From Bugulina stolonifera (lineage: Eukaryota; Bryozoa; Gymnolaemata; Cheilostomatida; Bugulidae): DNA of 64,000 bases. A program made the position numbers and the translations under genes. Positions 1 through 12,300 of this stretch are shown here, one piece after another (position 1 is the first letter of the stretch; every line of letters begins with the position of its first letter). Location of the stretch: assembly GCA_935421135.1 (NCBI GenBank), contig OW285190.1:6892501-6956500 (forward strand), written 5' to 3'. The notes beneath the pieces are model-generated. The model was not told the DNA's origin. It saw only the letters and a program-made list of their open reading frames with translations, and did no database searches.

Positions 1-833
1 TCATTATATATACATTGTATGGTGTGGCATTTATGTAACTAGACTAGCCAACAAGGTCAATGCATTCAGTCCTATCAGCGCTATTAGTGACCTTATCAGT
101 ACCAATGTACCTTCCAAATATGGGCATTGGTGTAAGCTAGTGCTTTATAGGCATGTACATAATAAAAAGTATGAATACTAGAATATTCCATTTCATACAG
201 TCCGGAGCTCTAATGAATGAGCCTATGTGGTTCCCTCAACACTATCACCATCTCCAGTATTATATAACCATGTCAGATATAATATAACACATTTTAATTG
301 TGTTTGTAGAAACACAGAATACAGCTTGGAGCTTCTCCAAGGGAGAAACATCGAGGTTTGTCTCTCAAACTCTCTTACAATTTATTAATTACATGTATAT
401 ACCCTTGTGTAAATATATAATTATTATTGTACAACTACTTGTACATGTATATATCAGTCATATAGGTATATTCTATAAATAGTGTAAATTATGTCATCAT
501 GTGCTGGTACTGTATAAAATCTGCTATTAACTCTTACAGATAGACTTCACCTCAGAGACGGGGAAAAGATTTCAACAGCAGTACAAACCACCAAGCTTCC
601 CGCTGTGGTAAGATTTCAAACTCCTCAGCTTAGCTTTGTCTTTCGTTCTTCTATTAATTTATTGAATTTCTTCTCTGTTACGTACTCTGTAGCTGTCAGC
701 CATTCTATGGAGGTATTCTGCAGGTTTTACAATAAGTGTCAACTGCAGCAGCCAGCAAATACGTCATTGTATGAGTTTCTCTTACACGGTACACGTAATA
801 CATGTATGACACTAGTAGTAATGGTATTAACAA

Positions 834-1048
834 TGTTATTTCAAACTGTTTATTTCAACTAACTATCCCAACACCACAGCAATATGATTCAGTAAGACAT
901 GAACATAGAAAAGACAAAAAACATGTATAGGTTATAAGGTCAAGTGATTAAACATATGGTATACTAATTAGGCCTACACTAAACACTAACAGTCTACAAG
1001 CCACTAACACTAACAGTCTACTCTATTCAAAATTACATATTTCCAACA
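834..1048 (-). repeat. Copia 3' LTR (215 bp)
   Basis: By eye this is identical to 5068-5282. On the minus strand it begins TGTTGGAAATATG and ends with AATAACA. It contains a short internal direct repeat (CACTAACAGTCTAC twice on the plus strand). Confidence 0.93.
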
Positions 1049-1103
1049 CTTCCACTTAATTTTGATTTGGTATTATTTTGACACGCATCCTGATCCCTGC
1101 TGT

Positions 1104-4100
1104 CTACCGCACAACACCCATGGCCGCCCTCAGTTTTTCATACTTTTCTTTTGTTAACGGCTTGGTCATAATATCTGCAACCATTTCGTCTGTAGGACAG
1201 TATTTAATCTCAATACTTCCATTCTCCTTGGCTTCACGTACATAGTGAAATTTGATGTCAATGTGCTTCGTTCGAGCATGGGAAATGGGATTAGAAGACA
1301 TAGCAATTGTTCCCTGGTTATCTTCACAGATGGTTGTTGGCTTCTCAATACTGCTGCATTTTGGTCTTAGATCTTTCAGTAGCCTCTTTAGCCAGACAGC
1401 TTCCTGTGTAGCAGAACAAAGGGCTATATACTCTGCCTCTGTGGTGGAAAGAGCAACCACAGGTTGCTTTTTACTCATCCAACTAATTGCTCCTCCAGCC
1501 AATGTAAATACCTGTCCTGATGTGGAATGTCTGTCATCTATGTCACCAGCATAATCTGCATCAGAAAAACCAAGCATTTCTCCAGTAGTTGATTTATTGT
1601 ATTGTAATTTATGACCAATAGTTCCTTTTAGATAGCGAAATATTCTCTTTACTGCTGTCAGGTGGCTATTGTTTGGACTCGAGTTGAACTTTGAGACAGC
1701 ACTCACAGCTAGAGCTATATCTGGTCTTGTTCCTAAGGCTACATATAGTAGACTACCTGTCATCGATTGGTACAGCTTAGCATCCACTCCTTGGCTAACT
1801 CCATCATCCTTGCACAGTGTGACATTTGTATCAGCAGGTGTAGCCACAGTGTACGCATCTGATAATCCAAACTTTTCTATTATTTGCTGTATATACTGTT
1901 TCTGGTGCATTTGTAGTCCACCATCCTCTCGTGTAATGTGTATGCCCAGGCAATAGTGGATGTTACCCATGTCCTTCATCTTGAATCTGTCTTTGAAGCT
2001 CTGTTTCAGCTGGCACATATCCTGCTCCGTCTTGCTCACAAGAATTAGGTCATCTACATACACTGCAACTGTAGCTCCTGTTATTGGATTCGTATAAACA
2101 CAGGGATCCGCATCATTTTGTTTGAATCCGATTTCTTCTACAAATGTACTGAAAGTGCGATTCCAGCACCGGGGAGATTGTTTCAGTCCATAGAGTGATC
2201 TTCTTAGCTTGCAGACCATATCCTCTTTACCTGGCTGTTCAAAACCTTCGGGTTGTAGCATGTACACATCTTCAGTTAAAGTTCCATTAAGAAATGCTGT
2301 CTCGACATCCATCTGATGTACAAACCAACCTTCTTCAGCAGCATTTGCAAGAATGGCTCGTATAGATGAAAATCTTACAACTGGTGAAAATGTTTCATCA
2401 TAGTCAACTCCCGGTCTTTGAGCATAGCCTTTGGCTACTAATCTCGCCTTGAACCGTTCAACAACTCCATCACCAGAATACTTTACTTTAAAGACCCACT
2501 TGCTACCGATTGCCTTCTCACCCTCTGGTAATTTAACTAAGTCCCACGTATCATTGTCTACCAATGACCCATACTCCTTATTTGCAGCTGTTCTCCATTG
2601 AGTAGCATTTTCACTATTTTCTGCTTCTGCAAGGCTAGTCGGTTCTGGAATGTCACAGGCTACGTGAGCTGTATGACTGTTGACGTTGTCTGAAGCTGCT
2701 GCAGTGATATACTCGTCAATACCATATCTAATTGGAGGGCGTCTTTCGCGAACTGAGTGGCGACCAGCGATGGGTGCAGTAGGATCACAGTCATCAGGCT
2801 TTGTGTCATTACAATCCAAATTTACATCAGCTGTTTGATGTTTGCCTATTGATTTGCTACAACATACATGTACATCAGAACATTGAAAATCAGATTCATT
2901 GAACACAACATCACGACTTGTAATAAACCTATTTCTACTCTCATCTAACAATCTATAGCCCTTGGACTGTTTACTATAGCCTATGAACCTAACCTTGACA
3001 GCCTTACTGTCTAATTTCTGTCTTAGATTATTAGCAACATGAGTATATGCAACACAACCAAACACTTTGAATTTGCTAACATTTGGCTTACTGCCATACC
3101 ACAACTCATGGGGTGTAAAGTCATTATCAAGTGCAGCTGTAGGTATGCCATTTCGAATACATGTTGCAGTAGAGATAGCTTCAGCCCAGTATGTATTTGG
3201 CAGCTGGGCATGTTTGAGCATTGTACGGGCAGATTCAACAAGAGTCCTGTTAAATCTTTCTGCAACACCGTTTTGTTCTGGAGTATACGGAACACTGCAT
3301 TCGTGCTTTATACCTCTCTCTTTTAAGTAATTGCTAAACTCATTTGAGAGATATTCCCCACCATTGTCAGTTCTCAGTGTTACAATACTGTTTTGAAATC
3401 TGGTTTGAACGGTTGCCTCAAACTCCTTAAACTTTTCAAACACCTCAGATTTGTATTTTAGGAAATACACTGTACAGTAACGTGAATAGTCATCAATAAA
3501 TGTCAGCACATACTTACTACCGCCTAACGATTGTGTCTGCATGGGACCACATATGTCGCTATGAACAAGCTGCAACTTACGTGTCGAATGTATTCCTTTA
3601 GGCTTGGGAAATGGTGTGCGTGCTAGTTTTCCTTTTAAACAACTTTCACAGAAAGACAGTTTCTCACTTGCTGCTACAGTTTCCGTACCTTCCACCACAT
3701 TTTCTTTCAATATGGTCCGCAGCTGTCGCTCATTTACATGACCTAAGCGCTGATGCCACAAGTCAATATTAGCCATACAAGCTGTATGATTTCCATCGGT
3801 ATTAATTTGAGACGATTTGCAGTTGAGCACGTAGAGTTTGTTCTTGGCATAACCTACACCACGCAACTGTCCATCAAAGCCACGTATCCAACATCTACTC
3901 TTCCCAAATTTGACAGTGTTTCCTTTGTCAACTGCTGCACTAATTGAGAATAAATTGCATGACAGATGGGGAACATACAGTACACGCGTTAGCTTTGCAG
4001 GTTTTGAATCACTAATCTTAAATGTCATTTCTAGATGAACATCCCCATATCCCACAGCTTCCACTGGTCTACCATCTCCTAGTTTTACCAATTCAGGTTT

Positions 4101-5027
4101 CTCAAACTCTGTATATCCTACCAATAACCCCCTTTGATTGGTCATATGCGATGACGCCCCAGAGTCTATGAGCCATTGTTCATTATCACCAGAGAAAGTC
4201 GCATCAGCTGCAAATAGCCATTCGGTGTTCGGTGGTTGGTCTTGTGTGTCTGGTTCTACTTGCCCAGACACTGTGTTCGCTCTATGATTACTTCCATTAT
4301 AGTCCATGTTACGTTGAGGGCAATGGCGCTTGATGTGATGTGGCGAGTTACAGACGAAACATCTACGTGGTTTGAAACTGCCATTATCCTCTCTATACTT
4401 CTGTGTAACTAAGGCAGTGTTACCTCCTGTTTCTCCCTGTGGTACAGCCACTTCCTGTCTTTTTAGCTCCTCGTTCAATAGCGCTTGTTGAACGAAGCTT
4501 AGACTTAGGTCATCTACACGTGCCTCTAGCGCTGTGACTATTGTAGAATAACTATTTGGTAAACTTCCCAATAGAGTTACAACCTGATCTTCGGTTTCAA
4601 TAGAAGAGCCAATAGCAGCCAACTTGTCTGCCATTTCCTTCATTCCCCTTAAATGTTCAGTCATGGACGTACCTTCAATCATTTGAGTCCGAAAATATCG
4701 CTTCTTGATAAATAGTTTGTTCGCTAAGCTGTCCCGCTCAAAGTGTTGGCATAAAGCATCCCATGCATCTTTTGGCTTGTCATGGGAAGTTATTAAATAC
4801 AAATGAGACGTACTAACAGTCATAACAATAGAAGCAAATGCTCTCTGCGACTCACTCTGAAATGTGGATCTAGTTGGATCATCAGCACTCTCACTTAGTG
4901 TTTTACTACCATCCACATATCCCCATAATCCCTTAGCCAGCAGAGCATGCTTCGTCTGAAATTTCCATGTAGTCCAGTTAGTACTGTCAAGTCTATCTAT
5001 ATTCCATTTGTCGGTCATTGTATCCAT
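1104..5027 (-). CDS. Copia gag-pol polyprotein, 1307 aa, intact
   Basis: A single open frame encodes all copia functions in copia order. Gag is at residues 1-220, with a CCHC zinc knuckle at about 223-236 (C-x2-C-x4-H-x4-C). An aspartic protease has DSGASSHM at about 288. Integrase has an HHCC module (H425, H430, C460, C463) and the D,D,E triad near D491, D554 (RTDNGGEY) and E590. Reverse transcriptase carries YVDD at about 989-992, and RNase H starts at about 1153 (FSDADYAGD). Integrase preceding RT defines Ty1/copia rather than gypsy. There is no frameshift and no internal stop, which fits the identical LTRs and indicates a potentially active copy. The start is the first ATG, 40 nt inside the 5' LTR. 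I see no subgenomic signal separating gag from pol. Confidence 0.95.
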   Translation of the reverse strand: MDTMTDKWNIDRLDSTNWTTWKFQTKHALLAKGLWGYVDGSKTLSESADDPTRSTFQSESQRAFASIVMTVSTSHLYLITSHDKPKDAWDALCQHFERDSLANKLFIKKRYFRTQMIEGTSMTEHLRGMKEMADKLAAIGSSIETEDQVVTLLGSLPNSYSTIVTALEARVDDLSLSFVQQALLNEELKRQEVAVPQGETGGNTALVTQKYREDNGSFKPRRCFVCNSPHHIKRHCPQRNMDYNGSNHRANTVSGQVEPDTQDQPPNTEWLFAADATFSGDNEQWLIDSGASSHMTNQRGLLVGYTEFEKPELVKLGDGRPVEAVGYGDVHLEMTFKISDSKPAKLTRVLYVPHLSCNLFSISAAVDKGNTVKFGKSRCWIRGFDGQLRGVGYAKNKLYVLNCKSSQINTDGNHTACMANIDLWHQRLGHVNERQLRTILKENVVEGTETVAASEKLSFCESCLKGKLARTPFPKPKGIHSTRKLQLVHSDICGPMQTQSLGGSKYVLTFIDDYSRYCTVYFLKYKSEVFEKFKEFEATVQTRFQNSIVTLRTDNGGEYLSNEFSNYLKERGIKHECSVPYTPEQNGVAERFNRTLVESARTMLKHAQLPNTYWAEAISTATCIRNGIPTAALDNDFTPHELWYGSKPNVSKFKVFGCVAYTHVANNLRQKLDSKAVKVRFIGYSKQSKGYRLLDESRNRFITSRDVVFNESDFQCSDVHVCCSKSIGKHQTADVNLDCNDTKPDDCDPTAPIAGRHSVRERRPPIRYGIDEYITAAASDNVNSHTAHVACDIPEPTSLAEAENSENATQWRTAANKEYGSLVDNDTWDLVKLPEGEKAIGSKWVFKVKYSGDGVVERFKARLVAKGYAQRPGVDYDETFSPVVRFSSIRAILANAAEEGWFVHQMDVETAFLNGTLTEDVYMLQPEGFEQPGKEDMVCKLRRSLYGLKQSPRCWNRTFSTFVEEIGFKQNDADPCVYTNPITGATVAVYVDDLILVSKTEQDMCQLKQSFKDRFKMKDMGNIHYCLGIHITREDGGLQMHQKQYIQQIIEKFGLSDAYTVATPADTNVTLCKDDGVSQGVDAKLYQSMTGSLLYVALGTRPDIALAVSAVSKFNSSPNNSHLTAVKRIFRYLKGTIGHKLQYNKSTTGEMLGFSDADYAGDIDDRHSTSGQVFTLAGGAISWMSKKQPVVALSTTEAEYIALCSATQEAVWLKRLLKDLRPKCSSIEKPTTICEDNQGTIAMSSNPISHARTKHIDIKFHYVREAKENGSIEIKYCPTDEMVADIMTKPLTKEKYEKLRAAMGVVR

Positions 5028-5067
5028 ACTAGTAGTGCATTACAAGAAAACGTCTGGGCCCATAACC

Positions 5068-5282
5068 TGTTATTTCAAACTGTTTATTTCAACTAACTAT
5101 CCCAACACCACAGCAATATGATTCAGTAAGACATGAACATAGAAAAGACAAAAAACATGTATAGGTTATAAGGTCAAGTGATTAAACATATGGTATACTA
5201 ATTAGGCCTACACTAAACACTAACAGTCTACAAGCCACTAACACTAACAGTCTACTCTATTCAAAATTACATATTTCCAACA
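5068..5282 (-). repeat. Copia 5' LTR (215 bp)
   Basis: This is the partner of 834-1048, with no difference seen over 215 bp. It is followed on the minus strand by the initiator-tRNA-like primer binding site and then, 40 nt on, the gag-pol ATG. Promoter elements inside it were not resolved. Confidence 0.93.
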
Positions 5283-8275
5283 TAACAATGTACTAAAAGT
5301 TGTAAATATAATCTTACCGCTTCTCTGGAAGCTGATACTACTGGGTGCTCAGTTAGTAGAATCACCCAACTGGTCAGCCAAAGACTGCCCATTGACAGAG
5401 GATCTTAGAATAAATACAACACTAAAGCCAGCAGCTATTTTGAAGCGTAAAGCGAATATCGTTTTGTAGTTTGGTGGTACCCTGGCAATACGTAGAACAT
5501 ATCATTGGTCTATCAGGTCATACAATTCAACCAATCACTAGACAGACTGGTGTTAAGGTGAACGTGCTCATGGATGATGATTCCTTACCTGATTACAAGG
5601 TGAGGTACATCCACTGGTATAGTGGAATATTATGTAGTATCATTGCACTAAGAACTAATTTTATACAATAGTTCAGTTTTAGTAGAAATAATAAGCAACA
5701 TTGTCATCTCTCAAGTTTCAGTCACCACTCACTGGAATGTATAGCTCTAGTTCACAGTTTAGCTGTACATGTAGTGATAGTCTGTGTACTTAATTACAGG
5801 TGGTGATGATATATGATGCTCCATTGGACAGCTGTATGCAGGCTTGCCAGCAAATATTTGGAATCATAGTTCGGGAAAACTCAACTGATAACAATTTTGA
5901 TCCGGAGGACCCTACAGGTAATGATCTTAGCCCACCACACCCAGTGTGGAAGAATAATTGGTAGAATGGGTTTACACATCAGGAGAATCATGGCAGAGAC
6001 AGGGGTCAGAGTTCAAGTATCCAAGTAAGATAATACATTTGTGTACATGTGTTACTTGAACTACATATACATATACATACACTAGAGTGTCAACTAAGTC
6101 TCTTTGCTCACGTTGTATGACTATTACATGATTGAGTTACCTGTATGTGGTCAATGAAAATTCGTAAAAGAAAGTTTGAAACAGGACGTTTCACAACAAT
6201 TTTTAAGAACACAGCGTACAGGCAATACATTTTAATTAATTAAATTAAATATAAATTAGTTGAAAACTGGTAGTTTGTATTTGGGGTTAGCAGTTTCAAA
6301 CTGTCCAGTGTTGAATTGTCCAATTTCAACATTTCTCGTTTCGAACTGCCTTTTTCGAACAGTAGCAAATTCCTTGTATATGCTTGAGTCAAGTCAAGTT
6401 CATTACGTGTGTATATATGCATTGTATGTACTTAAGTCTACTCAAGTTGTTTACTTGGATTACATTGTATACCAAGTCATGCAGCTGACTGTCTGTTGTA
6501 GTGTTAGTGGACCCATGGATCTAGACAGAATTATTAAGATAAAGGGTACATTAAGGAATATGTACTCAGCTGCCAGATGTATCTATGGGAAACTAAGGTT
6601 TCTGTACTCGTGTGACTTCAAATACAATGTAAGTAGACACACTGTATAGTTATTTATACTTCTACTGCACAAAACATATCAAGGAGGAGCATAATGTGAC
6701 ATATATCATACACATATATGTGTATGATATACAAATAATTAAATATCTCTAATACACTGCATAATTTACCCAGTACAGCAGTATAGGTTCTAAGCTATCA
6801 ATTGTAACGTGAAGTTATCCTCTCCTTATCTCGCTATATTTAGGCAGATATTCAGTAATGGCTGGGTAGGCATAAGGAAGCAGTCTAACAAACGTAGTTT
6901 GTGTAATATAAATATGAAAGGCACTATTTTCATCCTGTACGTAGAGAATTGGAGTTGTTTTAACTTGGTGAAATAGAATGAAACAAAACTATAATGGTTA
7001 TCTGTAGAATTCTTTACTGTGTTTTTTAGGCATCATCTGCATTCGCTCTCCCTTGGAACCCAAGATTGGCTAGCAGCTATACCACAGTAAGTCGACCTTT
7101 GCACAAAATATACATATTGTAGCTGACTTTTAGATAACTGATAGAGTCTTAAAGAGACATATGCATGTACTTTTCCAACATAGTAGCCACGTATATTCTG
7201 ATAATTCATCTGAGCATGTCGTTATGCCGATTGATAATCCTGTCTATTTCTACAGGGCTTTAGTGCTGATCCTGCCCGTCTCTCCACTTTCTGTATCTTT
7301 GTAATTCCAAAGTCTATGGTTGGTCTTATCATAGGTAAGTTTATGCTAAATAACAGTTATTATAATAATAATTATGTCATTAGGAAGTCCTGCAACTGAA
7401 TTGTCTTCTCTTGGCTGATACAGATTTTTAAAGAGAAGATAACTTCTCTGGTCACCAATTCAATTCATTGGTTTATATAGACTTCTAGATTGCCTACAAC
7501 TGTTACTGTTACTGTGTATGCTTTGAACTTCTATTTTGCAAATAATTATGATTTTTATATAGCCAGAATCAAGGACTCTGGTATATATCATGCTTGTGTG
7601 GAATATTGTATGAATCAGGGGTCTTGTATGGTTCTTTAGGAAAGGAAGGTAGGAATATCAAGTATGTGCAGTACGTGAGTAAGGCATCTGTGCAGATAGA
7701 AGATTGCTAGGAATCCAAATCTAGAGAGTGTTGTTGCTTTTATTGTTGGCACCAGATATGCTCAAATGGTAAGTATAGATAAATTGGAATACATAAATTA
7801 CAAAGCATATCATTATCACTCATGATATCAACTACTATCAGGAAACAAACCAATACTGGACTGAATTTAACCATGTGTCACACTTTGGTGAGCAAGTTGT
7901 CCACTGCACCAGTTGTCTGCTGTCTAGGCCTAAATAATATACGTAGATAAATATAATATGAACTACTGTATTGTATGTTTCAGATGGCTAGAAATCTTCT
8001 ACAGAATATGGTGACTACAGGAAGACCTCCAGTGTTATCAGCTATAACCAATGAATCAGCTGATCATGAAGTTAATACACTTATGTAAGAGAAAAATCTA
8101 TCAGTACAAGATAACAGAGATCCCGTGTCTCGATACTAAGGAAGAGAGAAAACAACTCCTCATTTGGCTTCAACTAAAAGCTGTTCTATGTTCATATTAT
8201 TAAACTTTTGTGAAAACTGTCAACTTCCATCTAATTTATATGTAAATATCGTATGTGTTACAATTGGCAGCTTCT

Positions 8276-8932
8276 GCTAATATGTATGGAAATATTATAA
8301 TGTATGTTACATCACAATGTGAATATCTATGTCTGTATTGTATACAATTGATCAATACAAGTCATATAGAACAATCAGTAACGTCTTTGACTTGAGACTG
8401 TAAACTATGTGTTGGTAGGTTCACAGCTAGCGTGTCTGTCACTAATAGGTCACCATGATACAATCACTGTATAATATACTGATATGTGGGCTGGGCTACC
8501 CATATGCAATGTACATGCACATTAGTTGCAAAATACTATTTTTACTGTTTCTTTCTGTGGGAGTGTGTATAGTACATTGCCCCACCCCCCCCCCTCCCCC
8601 ACTGTCAACTTGCATTGAATATGTATGTAAATATTATAATATGTTACATTACTATGTGAGTATGTATGTCTATTGTAAGTATCCAATACAAGTAATATAT
8701 AACAATCTGTAACATCTATGACTTGAGATTGTAAACTTTGTGTTGATAGGTTCATAGCTAGCGTGTCTGTCACTACTAGGTCACCATGATACAATCACAG
8801 CTTATACTGAGGGCTGGTCTACCGATATACAATGTAAACTACTAAATACATTAGTTGTAAAATACTATTTTTACTGTTTCTTTCTGGGGGAGTGTGTATA
8901 GTACAGTGCACCCCCCCCCCCCCCCACCGTAA
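8276..8932. repeat. Imperfect tandem duplication of about 335 bp with poly-C tracts
   Basis: The segment at about 8276-8602 is repeated at about 8611-8932. Both contain the AGCTAGCGTGTCTGTCACTA block (8429 and 8757) and end in the same stretch leading to a long C tract (8579-8602 and 8910-8927). The first half also resembles sequence after the right KH copy (about 18545-18710), so it derives from the 3' flank of the KH gene. Short open frames here are not coding. Confidence 0.7.
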
Positions 8933-9380
8933 GAGGTGACTGCAGAGTCCTGGCTTCTTAGCAATATAACTGCTCTATGTTTTGCTGAATAAACTCTACC
9001 ACATGCAGAGATCAAGGCATAGACAATATCTGGTGACCAAAACAACCAAGTACATCAGCCAAAATTATAGGGAATTATCTCCTTGGGGATTACTCCCTAT
9101 AATTTTGGTTTTGAAACAAACGAAACCATATTGAGTTTATTTGTTGTTTCAACACCAGTTGGTAGGAAGTAAAGACTCAGTTTCATCGGGGTATCTAGTC
9201 CTGTAAAGTAAACCTATGGCTACATGATTATAAACAACTTGAGTTGTTAATACTTCTGGAAATGATGAATTATATACCATGAACTGCTACTTAACAGTAA
9301 TCATCAACTTGACTGAACTGATTGGGGCAGTCAACCACCAATAATACCTACATGTATATGTAGATAGAGTCCAAAGGTTA
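8933..9380. other. Intergenic, with a 15-bp perfect hairpin
   Basis: No gene is seen. A perfect inverted repeat has arms CCAAAATTATAGGGA at 9059-9073 and its complement at 9094-9108, around a 20-nt loop. It looks like a very short foldback or MITE remnant. Confidence 0.6.
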
Positions 9381-9388
9381 CATGTATT

Positions 9389-12300
9389 CAGTGCTTAAAT
9401 TGTAAATTAAGAAGTGGGGGGACTGAGCTGATGAGGGTGGGAGGGGGTGCAGGTGGGGTGTGGGTACCCCCGCTTAGCCCCGCGCGAGCGGGAAATTTTG
9501 CAAAAAGGCTTCTAGAGACATGTTCTGGGAAAGTTTGAGATGAGCTTTGATGATGTCTTTCTGCAAGGAATTTGTCTATTGAGCCGTCAGTTTTTGCAGA
9601 TGAGATTTTGCTTGTAAATTAGATAATAAAAATTTAGCGTTGACTCATACCTTCTGAAAGAAAACACCCCTGATATTGGAGATGCAGGACTTACAAGATG
9701 CTGCACAAAGGAGGAAACATCAGGCTTACTTCTAGGTGATTAGAAGTTGGATTTAATTTTTATTATACCATAGAAATATATTTGTTTGCATTAATATTGA
9801 GCTCCATGTGAACGCTGCCAGCTTTAAAGCATATAGTAAATGCTACCTGATGATGCCTCTACTACTAGCTCAGTTTCATGTATGGATTGAGCACTGGTGT
9901 CACAATCATCCAGTTTCCCTAAGAATGGATGTGTGCATAGAGGAGTAAGAATATGTACACTACCACTACTACTGGTTTTGTTGTTGAAGTAAGCAGTAGC
10001 AATACTAGGTAGAGTGTACTGATACTATTAGCAGTAGTAGTAAAGAGCAACTACTTGTGGTGAGCACTAGCACTATAAGTCTTTGTACTGCTACTATTGC
10101 TACTAAAAGATGTTATTATTGTGCCACTATTATTGTGAGTGAGTGATCAGTAGTGGCATATTAGTAGGAACTTGCTAGTTAGCAAGCTGTAACAAGGTTT
10201 TTATTACTGCTAGTAACAAAAAAGTATCAGTACTACTTGTTACTAGTAAAATCTTCTTCACACTTGCATCATTAGCTATCACCAGTGATCGAAGAGAAAC
10301 AAATTAAGTGGGTAAGCTCCCAGTCAATATAGTGGAATGCACCCCAGGTGCAGGGTGGAATCCCGGCCACCAAATGTTTCAAGTCTCTGAGGTTTTTAAA
10401 ATTTCTTTTGCTGGCATTAGCCTACTTGGTACAAAATATTGTATATTTTTTGAATAACATGATACTTTTTGGGCTATAGCTAATGCACTGACACCAGAAA
10501 ATTTTAATTGTTAAGTCATATTGTCTTTACCAGAAGAGATGCCACGCTGAAGCCACAGAGTTAATTCAAGGCCAGGGGAGCGTGCCTGATACCCTACTGT
10601 TAGCAGTAAACAGTAAGAGACTGTATAGTTCAAATAGTAAGAGCCCTTTATTGAGCAACAGCCTACATACAACTGAAGTCAGAATGCAAAATTGTGCACC
10701 TTGTATTATGAAATCAGTTTTAAACTAAGGTCAAAAAGTTAACAAGTATATTAGGTCGGTCTCGGACCATAAGGGGTGCGAGTTACAGAAAATACAAAAC
10801 GGTCTCGGATTACAAGCACTGCTACATTTCAGACTAATGAAAATAGTCAATATTATAGTGATCAAGGCATGTAGCATCAGCCAATAGCATGTAGGTTAAC
10901 AAAAGGTATACAATAAAAGAAACCCGAAGGGGAAACATATATTCACGCTGCAATACATACGAGTTAAGACAAGATAATGCAATAAGGAGACTGTTTATTT
11001 TAAGTTAGTTAGAGTTATAGTCAATCGGGAGTGTCGGCTCAGGACACAACAATATACAGTAGCGATCAAACGCTGAGGAATTCAATTGCGATGGCTCTGT
11101 ACAAGAACTCTCAACTCAGTTTTCTTTGAGAAGCTGTAAAGTGCAACGAATAGAGATAACCACAATCAAAATTAGTAAAATCAGAACATAGACCTATTTC
11201 ACACTAAAACAGTGTCATTTTGCTTTTAAAGTCTGAACTTCTGACACCATTTAGTTTCACAAAATTTAAATAGTAGCTCAAATAACTCTACAAAAATCTT
11301 GAGCTAAATAACGAAAGAATTTAACTTGACTTGCAGTTGGTCTAGATAATTTAATAAAAACTTGGTTTCTCTTCTGGGGCCATGCAAAGATTTTACTTCT
11401 AGCTTGAAAGATTGATTAGTCATTAAAAATGAATGGACTTGTGACTAAGAATTGGCCATGGCGACTTGAGTGTCCAAAAGAACACTTGCAGACATCTCTG
11501 CCTTTAGCTGTCTTAATTGATGTTGCGTTATCACATATAAGCTCTCTGGTTTGATGCTGATTATACGTATAATTACACTTTCTAGCTTAGCAGCCAGTGA
11601 GTACCAGTGTCCTATTATGTGCACAGAAAAATTACTATGTTTGTTCCTGGTTGACATTCAAAATAATTGAACACTTTGGTCGTGCCTGTAATAAAATATA
11701 TAATTAATAATAAAATAAATAGCATTATTATAATCATTTATTAGTACTATAAATTTAACAAAGTACTAGGTATTAAATTATTTAGATTACTTAGCAAATT
11801 ATGTCACTCAATGATTAATCAAAATGATTGTGCAATGACAACCATGATATAATTTATATTAAGTATCCTAGCTACAATCCAGTAATACCTAGCTATCAGC
11901 CTGTCTGCACTAACTAAGCCCAGGACAAAGAATAGCCAGCAGAGTAGGCTACCAGCACCAATTGTACTGGAAGACTTGTCTAATCATAATCACAAATGTA
12001 TCGAATTATTTGGATTACTTAGCAAATTATATTATTTAATTTAATAATTAGTAAAAATAATTGTACAATGAAAATTGTGATACAATTTATATTTTCTACA
12101 CTATCCTGGAGCATAAATCTTTTTTTTCAAATCCTATATCTACACTTGATTTAATGAGAGTCACACTTGATATTAACACCAAACATGCTAATGCTTTCTA
12201 TTCTGTTGCCTGTAATACTAACAAGTTTCTGCACAGCTTTCTAATCGGAACTGTCCAGGAGCTCCGCTGAGACCATAGAACTAGCAAAAAAGACTTGCAA

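Larger units (their letters stand above)
834..5282 (-). mobile_element. Full-length Ty1/copia LTR retrotransposon
   Basis: Two 215-bp LTRs (834-1048 and 5068-5282) look identical base for base and have TG...CA ends. A 6-bp direct repeat TAACAA flanks the element (828-833 and 5283-5288). The coding strand is minus, so the 5' LTR is the right one. Just inside it, plus-strand 5054-5067 reads CTGGGCCCATAACC, which matches the anticodon arm of initiator Met-tRNA. This is the half-tRNA priming arrangement known from Drosophila copia. A purine-rich tract (minus strand AAGTGGAAG) abuts the 3' LTR at 1049. One uninterrupted polyprotein fills the interior. The element lies in intron 4 of the left KH gene copy, and the right copy keeps the empty site at about 15431-15446. 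Confidence 0.95.
245..8088 (+). pseudogene. Left copy of tandem KH-domain gene, disrupted
   Basis: Exons matching exons 3-11 of the intact copy at 14224-18309 lie at about 310-355, 540-607, 5470-5599, 5800-6024, 6502-6628, 7030-7086, 7256-7334, 7640-7768 and 7984-8088, with conserved splice sites and closely similar introns. Two exons are each 1 nt longer than their partners. Exon 6 is 225 nt against 224, which shifts the frame inside KH2 to a stop at about 5963. Exon 10 is 129 nt against 128, which creates an in-frame TAG just after the KH3 helix region. KH1 is intact (GXXG reads GLSG). The last exon has a 15-nt in-frame insertion before the stop. A complete copia element fills intron 4. Counterparts of exons 1-2 are not visible; they would lie at or beyond the left edge or are lost. 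It could still make a short KH1-only product, but I read it as a pseudogene. Confidence 0.8.

Noticed and set aside
605..862. 85-codon plus-strand frame
   Set aside because: Starts at an intron donor and runs into the copia LTR; no homology to the KH exons.
8455..9045. Short frames on both strands
   Set aside because: They lie across a tandem repeat and poly-C tracts with translated homopolymers; no coding signal.
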